In this document: positions 1 to 6,397 of the stretch, one piece after another
Position numbering within the stretch: position 1 is the stretch's first letter
Layout of the letters: every line of letters starts with the position of its first letter
Assembly (NCBI GenBank): GCA_035276085.1
Contig: DATELY010000111.1
Location: 1-6,501, forward strand
Direction: 5' to 3'
Origin: DATELY01 sp035276085
Lineage (GTDB): Bacteria; Pseudomonadota; Gammaproteobacteria; Steroidobacterales; Steroidobacteraceae
DNA: 6,501 nt
The notes under the pieces: generated by a model
Databases searched by the model: none
Told to the model about the DNA's origin: nothing
The model's input: the letters and a program-made list of their open reading frames with translations, nothing else
Translations under genes and position numbers: made by a program

Positions 1-70
1 GCTGGTTCGGCTGCCGATGAACCGGGGCTAGCGGTAGGACGGTAACAGGTGTTCATGGATCATCACGGGA

Positions 71-173
71 CGGCTGGCGAGCTGGTCTGCTGGCCAGAAG
101 GTTTCGTCGGGGCTTCTGGCCAGCCGACCAGCAAGCTGACAAGCAATACCACGGTCTGAAATCAGCTGTTACA
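71..173. repeat. Palindromic intergenic repeat, copy 1
   Basis: This 103-bp non-coding element recurs in the same orientation at 6192-6295. Bases 71-138 match 6192-6259 at 58 of 68 positions without gaps. After a more diverged stretch needing one 1-nt gap, both copies end in AATCAG-N-TGTTACA. The core is a strong inverted repeat: 81-100 pairs with 113-132 at 19 of 20 positions around a 12-nt loop. The sequence GTAACAG at 42-48 is the inverse of CTGTTAC at 166-172, so the element may extend left to about 42. It lies 26 bp beyond the stop codon of the LysR gene, so the hairpin could mark the end of that transcript, but there is no U-run after it. It resembles REP-like or small non-autonomous repeats in style; I do not recognise the family. 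Confidence 0.8.
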
Positions 174-198
174 CGCCGCTGGCCGCGTGACCGCAGGC

Positions 199-1122
199 TC
201 AACCTTCGGTCAGCTGCGCTGCCCACCACGTATCGAAACGCTGCTGCGATCGCGAGATTTCCTTGCGTAACCAATCACGCAGCCGCAGTACAGCTGCGCG
301 TCGCGCCGTGGCGGCACTGGCGAAGTAGATCCTGTATCCCGTGCCCAACGGCGATCGGGATGTTGCGCAGGCGCGCAACATCCCCGCCTGCAAATACGGT
401 TCGGCGATGACCGGAATGGCAAGCGTGATGCCCAGCCCGGCAGCAGCGCTTTCATACATGAGACGCAACGTTTCGAAGTCGGTGGCGCGCAACGCATGCG
501 CGCCATGACCCGTTGCGTCGAACCAGCGCTCCCAGAGCCGCTCGGGCTCGAGCACGCCGAGCAAGCGCTGCTCGGCGATCTGCCCGACACTCTGAAGTGG
601 CATCGACCGATGGGCAGCTGCGACCGGCACCGCCTCGGCAGCAAACAGTTCCTCGCTTCGGCCCACGGGCCCGAGACCGCCCCAGATGGCCATATCGATC
701 TCTCCGCTGCGGAGCAACTCGAGATTGCGAGCGATGCGGACTTGCAGCTGTAGACCGAGTGCATCGTGAATCAGCGTCAGGCGGGGCAGCAGCCAATTCG
801 ATGCGAAGGATCGAGACGTCGCGACGCGAATGGCGGCGCCCCCATCGAAGTTCGAGTTCTGCAGTGACAGCGTCGCACACCGGATCGCCGTCATGGGCTG
901 TTCTATCTGTGCGAGGTAGCGCTCACCTTCCGCCGTAACGCGCACCCCGCAACTCGAGCGTTCGAACAGCGCGACGCCGACCGCGTTCTCCAATTGCTGG
1001 ATGCGACGCGAAAACGCGGCAACGCTGATGGCCAACTGGTCTGCCGCCGCCCGAAAGCTGCGCAGACGGGCCGCCACCACGAAGGAGTCTACGGACTGCA
1101 AGGAGGGCGTTCGGCGTGGCAT
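199..1122 (-). CDS. LysR-family transcriptional regulator, GcvA-like
   Basis: This is a 307-residue protein of the usual LysR-type length (about 300). Residues 7-66 form the winged helix-turn-helix: LQSVDSFVVAARLRSF, then AAADQLAISVAAFSRRIQQLE, then VGVALFERSSCGVRVTAEG, all close to the family pattern. Residues 95-295 form the effector-binding domain. Motifs such as SFASNWLLPRL (105-115), GEIDMAIWGGLGP (140-152) and AAAGLGITLAIPVIAEPYL (226-244) resemble the GcvA-like subgroup. The ATG at 1122 gives a full DNA-binding domain, although no strong ribosome binding site precedes it. It is the last gene of the minus-strand block, 59 nt after the PhoD-type gene, rather than divergent from a target as is common for LysR regulators. 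It probably controls nearby genes or itself, with the palindrome at 1136-1149 as a candidate site. The ligand is unknown. Family assignment is firm; the GcvA-like subgroup is likely; targets are inference. Confidence 0.93.
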   Translation of the reverse strand: MPRRTPSLQSVDSFVVAARLRSFRAAADQLAISVAAFSRRIQQLENAVGVALFERSSCGVRVTAEGERYLAQIEQPMTAIRCATLSLQNSNFDGGAAIRVATSRSFASNWLLPRLTLIHDALGLQLQVRIARNLELLRSGEIDMAIWGGLGPVGRSEELFAAEAVPVAAAHRSMPLQSVGQIAEQRLLGVLEPERLWERWFDATGHGAHALRATDFETLRLMYESAAAGLGITLAIPVIAEPYLQAGMLRACATSRSPLGTGYRIYFASAATARRAAVLRLRDWLRKEISRSQQRFDTWWAAQLTEG

Positions 1123-1135
1123 CGGTGAGCGCGGA

Positions 1136-1149
1136 TGGATTGCAATCCA
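1136..1149. promoter_or_regulatory. Perfect 14-bp palindrome before the LysR gene
   Basis: TGGATTGCAATCCA is a perfect two-fold palindrome lying 14-27 nt upstream of the LysR start, within the 59-nt gap after the PhoD gene. It could be an operator for autoregulation. In RNA it could fold as a 5-bp stem with a UGCA loop close to the start codon. It does not fit the classic LysR T-N11-A spacing exactly, since its outer T and A are 12 bases apart. The function is inference. Confidence 0.4.
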
Positions 1150-1181
1150 CCGGACGCTACCCGTTGGCCGTGACGCTTTCC

Positions 1182-2729
1182 TTACAGATGCGCGAGATCG
1201 TCGGCCGTTTGCTTCACAGCGCCCGGACGTCCATTTTCAACGACGAAGGTTTCCATTTTCCGCGTGCGGCTCCGTGGATCGAGCAGGTTCACCACAGCGC
1301 GCAGCTCGATCGAAGTATGCGACGCGTGAATATCCAGCAACGCATAGCCGCTGTGCGAGTTGTCGAGATGCTTCACGTGAGCATTGCGCAGGCGCACGTC
1401 ATCCAGCAGTGACGGCGGCCCATTTCTGGATGCGAGACAGGACGTGAGCACTTCCGTGGCGATGACGGCAGAGCGGTCGTCCAGTGGACGCGCGTGAACA
1501 TCATTGACCCAGAACGAATGCAGGTCGCCGCCGAGAATCAATGCGTTCTGTACAGGACGTTGCGATAGTGCTCCGAGCACAGTCCTGCGCGATGACGCAT
1601 AGGCGTCCCAGAAGTCGGACCATAGGGTTCCGCCGCGCAGCTGCATGGGCGCAAACAAAGTCTGTTGCACCAGGACGCTCCAAGGCGATGTCTCTGCTGC
1701 GAGATTCTGAGCCAGCCATTGCTCCTGCGGCGTGCCCAGCATCGTGCGACTCGGCGCGTCGACTTCGCTGCAGCGATCGATGGGATGACCTTGCTTCGAC
1801 GATCCGGCGCTGCACGGTTGCACGCTGCGGTACTGCCTCGTGTCGAGAACATACAGCGTTGCAAGACCGGGCCACCGCAGCGTGCGAAACAGTTGCACCT
1901 CGCCACCGGCCACGAGGGACTGCGGCCGCAACGGCATGTTCTCGAAGTAGGCGCGATAGGCGGCCGCTCGTCGCGCGTGAAACGCGTCGGGGCTTTCGCC
2001 CAAAGCACTTTCCGACCCTGCGTAATCGTTCTGTACCTCGTGGTCGTCCCACGTTGCCACGAACGGCACGGCCGCGTGCGCGTCGCGAAGGTGAGGATCG
2101 CTTCGATACAGAGCATATCGCGCGCGATACTCCTGCAATGTTCGAGGCTCGGCAGAGGGAAAGCGGCGCGCCATCGGTCCTTCTCCGAAGGACTTCTCGT
2201 AGATGTAGTCGCCCACGTGCAGCACGACATCGGGATCCTGCTCGATGATGTCTGCGTAGGCGCTGAAATAGCCGTGTTCCCAGTGCTGGCACGACACGAG
2301 CGCGGCCCGCAGGCGCGAGGGCGTTGCAGGAATCGTTCGACTTCGCCCCGTTGGACTTACGCTGCCACTGCAATGAAAGCGGTACCAGTAGTCGCGGCCG
2401 GGCTGCAAGCCCTCGATCACGATGTGCAGCGAGTACGCCAGCTCGGCGAGGGCAGCGGTGGTGCCGCGTCGGACAGTCTTCTTGAACGCAGCATCCGCTG
2501 CGACTTCGTATTCAACCTGTACGGCCGCCGCGGGTTCTTCGATGAGCAGCCGCGTCCAGATGACGAACCCATCAGTGGACGGCTCGCCGGACGCAACACC
2601 CAACGCGAACGGGTCCGAGAGCAGGCGCACGGTACGACGACCTCGGCCGGCGTGTTGAGCGCCGCATGCAGCGACAAAGCTGCTCGCTGCGAGCGCCAGC
2701 GCCGAGCGCAGGAGGAGACGCCGATTCAT
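1182..2729 (-). CDS. phoD: PhoD-family alkaline phosphatase/phosphodiesterase, predicted exported lipoprotein
   Basis: This 515-residue protein belongs to the PhoD family of metal-dependent phosphatases, which release phosphate from phosphodiesters and monoesters outside the cytoplasm using iron and calcium. The N-terminus has RR at 3-4, a hydrophobic stretch (9-21) and a lipobox VAAC with Cys22, suggesting a Tat-exported lipoprotein. Residues 38-135 form the N-terminal beta domain (PFALGVASGEPSTDGFVIWTR at 40-60). Catalytic-domain motifs follow: VSCQHWEHG (145-153), whose Cys147 matches the iron-binding cysteine of known PhoD; LHVGDYIYE (170-178); FVATWDDHEVQNDYAG (223-238); LDTRQYR (295-301); and LGGDLHSFW (399-407). 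All key positions look intact and the length is normal. Its ATG lies 17 nt after the receptor stop, so the two genes should be co-transcribed and perhaps translationally coupled; no clear Shine-Dalgarno is seen. The real substrate (nucleic acid, teichoic-like polymer, phospholipid or another ester) cannot be told. Confidence 0.93.
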   Translation of the reverse strand: MNRRLLLRSALALAASSFVAACGAQHAGRGRRTVRLLSDPFALGVASGEPSTDGFVIWTRLLIEEPAAAVQVEYEVAADAAFKKTVRRGTTAALAELAYSLHIVIEGLQPGRDYWYRFHCSGSVSPTGRSRTIPATPSRLRAALVSCQHWEHGYFSAYADIIEQDPDVVLHVGDYIYEKSFGEGPMARRFPSAEPRTLQEYRARYALYRSDPHLRDAHAAVPFVATWDDHEVQNDYAGSESALGESPDAFHARRAAAYRAYFENMPLRPQSLVAGGEVQLFRTLRWPGLATLYVLDTRQYRSVQPCSAGSSKQGHPIDRCSEVDAPSRTMLGTPQEQWLAQNLAAETSPWSVLVQQTLFAPMQLRGGTLWSDFWDAYASSRRTVLGALSQRPVQNALILGGDLHSFWVNDVHARPLDDRSAVIATEVLTSCLASRNGPPSLLDDVRLRNAHVKHLDNSHSGYALLDIHASHTSIELRAVVNLLDPRSRTRKMETFVVENGRPGAVKQTADDLAHL

Positions 2730-2746
2730 GACGAGCTGTCGCTCGC

Positions 2747-5050
2747 TCAGAAGCCTGCTCGCACGCGCGCGAAGTAGGTTCTTCCATTCACGCCGATGGG
2801 CGACTCCTCCCCAGTCGGAAAACTGTTGCCGGTGGACGCGATCACTCGATCCTGTCCGTCGATCGCATCAGGCTGCACATCGCCGATGTTCTGTATGCCG
2901 AGACCGAGGGTGATGGCGCGCGTGACATTCAGATTCACGCTGATATCAGCGACGGTCTTGGCGCCGAACTTCTGCGTCAGGAGCAGCGGCTGGGAAGTGT
3001 ACGTCCCGAAGTGCGCGAGGTTGGCTTGCACGCTCCATCGTTGCGCGCGCAGTTCCGCGGCAAACGTCAGTTTCTCGTCCGGCTGTGCCTGCGTGATGTA
3101 GAGGATCGACTTGGTGTTCAGCAGCGGCAGATCCGGGAGCACGGGATTGGGACGCAGCTCATCCAGTTCGGTATCGAAATGACCGTAGCCGAGGAGCATG
3201 CGCAGGTCGAAGCCGTCGAGGATGGGTGTCGAATATTTCGCTGCGATCTCGAAGCCTTCGGTCGTGGTGTCGACGGCATTGTTGAAGAAGCGCACTTGCT
3301 CGAATGCCGTGATCCCGGCGGCTCGCAATACGCTGATCACCTGCGGACCCGCTAACTGCTCGCTCAACGCGATTCGATCGCGAACCGCGATCCGGAACCA
3401 ATCCGCCGACAGTTCGAAGCCGCCGCCGGGCGCAAAGACGAAACCGGCCGAGTAGTTGTCGGACTTCTCGGCCTTAAGATCGCTTGCGCCGAGCGCCCGT
3501 GCCGAGGGATCGCGCACCGGCAGCGTTCCGACGCTCACGAGTTGACCTGCGCTCAGCGCTCCGGCGACCGCACTGAATTCCTGTTGCTGCAACGAAGGAG
3601 CACGAAATCCGGTACCGACGGTTGCGCGCAAGGCCAGCGCATCAGTCAACTCGTGCCGGGCGGAGAGCTTCCACGTCGTTGCAGAGCCAAAATCATCGTA
3701 GTGGTCGTAGCGAACGGCGCCAGCCAGCGTCAACCGCTCGACCGGGTGCACCTCCACGTCGATGAAGCCTGCGTATGCGGCGCGGTCTTTGTCGATCGGG
3801 CTGCCGGGATTGAAGCCGGCGAAGCCGTCCGCTCCGAGTCCGGTGAATGCGGCCTCTTCGGAGGCGACGATCTCGTAATTCTCGTTGCGCAACTGCAGGC
3901 CGGCGGCGAAGTTCGCACCGGACAGCAATGCGGGAAGCGGCAGCGTATAGGACAGATCGGCGACGCCTTGTTCGTAGATCGTCGCGCCGGCATCGAACCG
4001 TGTGGGACTTTGCGCGCCCAGACTCAGATTCACCGTGTCGTAGACATCGAACTGCGCTTTTGATCGTCCGAAGGTGTAGCTGACGTCGAACGATGAGTCG
4101 TTGTCGAACGAGGAGCGCCAGCCCAGCGTTGCGCCGACATCGTCGATGACCGGATTGATCTTGGGCAAGTAACCCTCCGGGAAGAGAGGAGTGCGACCCG
4201 GCAGCCGGAAGCCGCTCGGATTCGTGGAATCCTTGCGCGAGAACGTGCCGAATGCGTAGAGCTCGCCACTGGCGATGCGCAGGCTGGAGTTTGCCGCGAG
4301 GCTGTACAACTCGACCTCCGGATCGCCAAACCAGTACGTCACTCTGCCCAGGCGTTCGTCGACGTTGGCGCGATTGGTTCGATCCTGGTCGCGTGCCTCA
4401 CCCGTCAACGTGAGCATGCCGCGGTCGCCGAAGCGTACTCCCGCGCGGCCAGTCGCCGTGTAGTAGTCGCCATCGCCTGCTTCAGTCGTGCCAGCCTCCA
4501 GGGATACCGTGTCCGTGTCTACGTCGCTCGCGAGAATGATGTTCACCACGCCCGCGATCGCATCGGAGCCGTATTGCGCGGCTGCGCCGTCGCGCAGCAC
4601 TTCGATGCGCTCGATGGCGGCGAGCGGGATCGTGTCGAGGTCGAACCCCGCCGCGCCGCGCCCCACCGTGTTGTTCGTATTCAGGATCGACGTGGCATGC
4701 CAGCGCTTGCCATTCACCAATACGAGAGTCTGGTCTGGAGCCATGCCGCGCAGCGTGATCGGACGGCTATTGGCCGCCGTGGCCGTGGTTGCGGCGCGCG
4801 CGTAGTTGACCGAAGGCTCGATGTACTGCAAGGCGCGCGAAGTATCGGGAAAACCGAGCGCACGGAGTTCCTCGCCGTGCACGACGTCGATCGGAGTGAG
4901 CGATTCCCGCGCGACGCGGTCGGTCGCGCGCGTGCCCGTCACCACAATTTCATCGATGGACTCACTCTCCACTTGTGCCGAACCTGCGGCGTGTCCCGTC
5001 GTGCACACGAACGCGCCGAGCGCTGCGGCCCAGCAACTTCTCTTGCCCAC
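2747..5050 (-). CDS. TonB-dependent outer-membrane receptor
   Basis: From the chosen GTG start this is 767 residues, within the normal range for TonB-dependent receptors, which import scarce substrates across the outer membrane using TonB/ExbBD energy. Residues 1-22 are a signal peptide: a basic GKR, a hydrophobic WAAALGAFVC core and cleavage near GHAA. The TonB box region DEIVVTGTR is at 33-41. The plug domain (about 50-175) contains LRGMAPDQTLVLVNGKRW (100-117) and IERIEVLRDGAAAQYGSDAI (146-165). The rest is beta barrel, with TGFRAPSLQQQ in its middle and a C-terminal YFARVRAGF ending in the Phe typical of outer-membrane barrels. The frame is open to an ATG at 5308, but that start would overlap the CHAD gene by 155 bp and hide the signal peptide. 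The GTG at 5050 is preceded by GGGGAAG, and a TTG at 5062 is the alternative. The gene sits 17 nt before the PhoD gene, so its substrate may be a phosphorus compound (inference). Confidence 0.92.
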   Translation of the reverse strand: MGKRSCWAAALGAFVCTTGHAAGSAQVESESIDEIVVTGTRATDRVARESLTPIDVVHGEELRALGFPDTSRALQYIEPSVNYARAATTATAANSRPITLRGMAPDQTLVLVNGKRWHATSILNTNNTVGRGAAGFDLDTIPLAAIERIEVLRDGAAAQYGSDAIAGVVNIILASDVDTDTVSLEAGTTEAGDGDYYTATGRAGVRFGDRGMLTLTGEARDQDRTNRANVDERLGRVTYWFGDPEVELYSLAANSSLRIASGELYAFGTFSRKDSTNPSGFRLPGRTPLFPEGYLPKINPVIDDVGATLGWRSSFDNDSSFDVSYTFGRSKAQFDVYDTVNLSLGAQSPTRFDAGATIYEQGVADLSYTLPLPALLSGANFAAGLQLRNENYEIVASEEAAFTGLGADGFAGFNPGSPIDKDRAAYAGFIDVEVHPVERLTLAGAVRYDHYDDFGSATTWKLSARHELTDALALRATVGTGFRAPSLQQQEFSAVAGALSAGQLVSVGTLPVRDPSARALGASDLKAEKSDNYSAGFVFAPGGGFELSADWFRIAVRDRIALSEQLAGPQVISVLRAAGITAFEQVRFFNNAVDTTTEGFEIAAKYSTPILDGFDLRMLLGYGHFDTELDELRPNPVLPDLPLLNTKSILYITQAQPDEKLTFAAELRAQRWSVQANLAHFGTYTSQPLLLTQKFGAKTVADISVNLNVTRAITLGLGIQNIGDVQPDAIDGQDRVIASTGNSFPTGEESPIGVNGRTYFARVRAGF

Positions 5051-5153
5051 ATGCTTCCCCAACGGCTGAATGAGGAGCAAACCGTAACAAGAGCCTGAGC
5101 GGCAGGCGTTGCAAAGATTCGAACACGGAAGGGGGTTGACGCTCGACAGCGGC
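5051..5153 (-). other. CHAD-receptor intergenic gap
   Basis: This gap of 103 nt separates the CHAD stop from the receptor start. On the minus strand it holds a short inverted repeat (GCCTG and CAGGC, 5093-5107, 5-nt loop) followed by TCTTGTT, a weak terminator-like shape. GGGGAAG lies just before the receptor GTG. I found no convincing Pho box or sigma-70 promoter on the minus strand. Whether the receptor has its own promoter here or reads through from the CHAD gene is undecided. Confidence 0.4.
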
Positions 5154-6014
5154 TCAGGTGTGCCAATAGCGCGTGAATTTGCGTTGCACGCGCTTCGGCG
5201 AGCTGGAATAGATTCGCGCGCCCAGCCTGACTGCCTTGCTTTGAAGGCGCTTGCGCTGGCGCTCGCTGAGCGACCGAATCCTGTCGCGTTCCGGTTGACC
5301 CACCGCACGCGTGTGCGCGATGCGTTCCTGCAAGACGAATAGATCGTGATCGTCTCCCAGCAGATCGGACAGCTCGTGCAGGTGCTTTATCTTTTTCCCG
5401 ATGGCTTTGGGCGCCGTGGGTTGCAGGGCTTCCATCTGGTGCCACGAATACTTCGCCTGCTTGCGCCATTCGTGCAGCTGTTCGGCGGTGCCGTCGTCAC
5501 TGGCTTTTTGCTGTGCACGTCGACCCCGACGGTAGGTGCGCCTCAGTGCAATCCCGATGGGCTGCCATCCCAAATGGGCGGCGTGAACGCGTTGCGCCAT
5601 TTGCCGGGTTCGCCATATCCGGCCAGAGACGGTACTCACGCGCGTTGTCACTGCGGCTTGATGCTGACGCTCCTCTCTCTTGAGGTCAGCCCGGAGCCGC
5701 GCGAGCTTCAGCACGGGGCGTCGTTTGTCCTGCGTGAGCTGAGCCAGCGTCTGGAGCAACACCTGGGCATCCCTCGCCTGGGACAACGGGCGCGCGGAAT
5801 TCCTCAATGCCACGTTGAGCTTGCGATACACCGTCTCGCCGAACGCATCCCGCAGCAGTCGTACCAGTGCGCGGGCACGCTTCAGGTGCTTGCGCGTCTC
5901 GTGTAGATCGAAGCGACGCCCGCTCTGCTTGAGGCACTGAAGTGTGGCCAGCAGCTCGGCATCGAGCCTTGCGCGAATGCCTGCGACAGGAGCGCGGTCA
6001 ACTGTGCTGCTCAT
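5154..6014 (-). CDS. CHAD-domain protein (predicted polyphosphate-binding)
   Basis: This 286-residue, strongly basic, all-helical protein is essentially one CHAD domain. Such domains bind inorganic polyphosphate through conserved His, Lys and Arg residues, and stand-alone members associate with polyphosphate granules. The two internal repeats are visible. In the first, LHETRKHLKRARALVRLLRD (37-56) is followed by SQARDAQVL (78-86). In the second, LHEWRKQAKYSWHQMEAL (180-197) is followed by LHELSDLLGDDHDLFVLQE (212-230). No signal peptide, membrane segment or fused CYTH domain is present, so it should be cytoplasmic. The ATG at 6014 is well supported: an in-frame TGA at 6021-6023 blocks any upstream extension, and GGTGA lies about 6 nt upstream of the ATG as a possible ribosome binding site. 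It is the first gene of the minus-strand block and diverges from the Pho-box gene. Family assignment is firm; a role in polyphosphate handling during phosphate limitation is inferred from the family and neighbours. Confidence 0.9.
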   Translation of the reverse strand: MSSTVDRAPVAGIRARLDAELLATLQCLKQSGRRFDLHETRKHLKRARALVRLLRDAFGETVYRKLNVALRNSARPLSQARDAQVLLQTLAQLTQDKRRPVLKLARLRADLKREERQHQAAVTTRVSTVSGRIWRTRQMAQRVHAAHLGWQPIGIALRRTYRRGRRAQQKASDDGTAEQLHEWRKQAKYSWHQMEALQPTAPKAIGKKIKHLHELSDLLGDDHDLFVLQERIAHTRAVGQPERDRIRSLSERQRKRLQSKAVRLGARIYSSSPKRVQRKFTRYWHT

Positions 6015-6333
6015 CGCCGGTCACCCGAGTGCTTCCGCTTGCCTTGCACTTATCGTGTGTGAGCCCATCCGCAGATTTGGCGGGCAGTGCTTGCAGCATG
6101 GTGCGTCGGTCGACGTGGACAAAGTATTCACGATGCGAATGCACCTGCTCCGTCTTTGTTCCAACGACTGCGCAAGAACTGGGTGAGCGGCCGGCTGGCG
6201 AGCTGGCTTGTTGGCCAGAAGGTTTTGCCAGAGCTTCCGGCCAGCCGACCAGCAAGCCAGCACGCGCAAGCCTCGGTATCGAATCAGTTGTTACAGGCCA
6301 CCAGTTCTCATTTCCCGCGCCTGCGTCGCCCCC
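6015..6333. other. Divergent intergenic region
   Basis: About 320 bases lie between the CHAD start and the Pho-box-like site. Bases 6015-6191 should include the minus-strand promoter for the CHAD gene, but I could not pick out convincing -35/-10 hexamers or a second Pho box. Bases 6192-6295 are repeat copy 2. Bases 6296-6333 form a short GC-rich spacer before the Pho box. Open frames crossing this stretch on either strand show no domain pattern and run through the repeat, so no gene is called. Confidence 0.6.
6192..6295. repeat. Palindromic intergenic repeat, copy 2
   Basis: This is the second copy of the element at 71-173, in the same orientation and about 6.12 kb away. Its hairpin arms are less exact than in copy 1: 6202-6221 against 6234-6253 pairs at 15 of 20 positions plus two G-U wobbles. 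A different register gives a perfect outer 9-bp stem (GCTGGCTTG at 6202-6210 with CAAGCCAGC at 6253-6261), so folding capacity is kept. It ends with the shared AATCAG-N-TGTTACA tail, 38 bp upstream of the Pho-box-like site. The left-hand GTAACAG seen near copy 1 was not found here. Confidence 0.8.
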
Positions 6334-6351
6334 TTGTAATGAAGTTGTCAT
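6334..6351 (+). promoter_or_regulatory. Pho box (candidate PhoB-binding site)
   Basis: Two 7-bp direct repeats, TTGTAAT (6334-6340) and TTGTCAT (6345-6351), are separated by GAAG. This reproduces the Pho-box layout of two CTGTCAT-like half-sites 11 bp apart. The half-sites match the consensus at 5 of 7 and 6 of 7 positions, and the right half AAGTTGTCA equals that of the E. coli phoA box as I recall it. It lies on the plus strand before the truncated gene. At the usual 10-bp spacing the -10 would be near 6362-6367 (AAGCAT, weak). Binding by PhoB during phosphate starvation is inferred. Confidence 0.65.
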
Positions 6352-6397
6352 GACTCCTATGAAGCATGCGCGACCGATATCGGGAACCGCCGTAGCC

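Noticed and set aside
1..45. A plus-strand frame ending in TAA at 43-45, possible C-terminal tail of an upstream gene
   Set aside because: Only 14 codons are visible, and a second frame ends with TAG at 29-31 equally plausibly; nothing chooses between them, so no partial gene is called.
81..132. Hairpin of repeat copy 1 as a standard rho-independent terminator for the LysR gene
   Set aside because: The stem is strong but no U-run follows it on the minus strand; it could still mark an RNA end by other means.
53..274. Small minus-strand frame running through repeat copy 1
   Set aside because: It overlaps the end of the LysR gene and its peptide is a translation of the repeat; a similar peptide appears from copy 2, which explains the resemblance without a gene.
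1665..2777. Long plus-strand frame of 370 codons opposite the PhoD gene
   Set aside because: It has Arg/Ala/His-rich composition typical of antisense frames in GC-rich DNA and lies opposite a gene with all its family motifs.
5093..5107. Possible intrinsic terminator between the CHAD and receptor genes
   Set aside because: The stem is only 5 bp and the following U-content is poor; noted in the gap entry but not called as a terminator.
5051..5153. Pho box upstream of the receptor on the minus strand
   Set aside because: CTGTCGA and TTGTTAC occur but neither has a partner half-site at 11-bp spacing.
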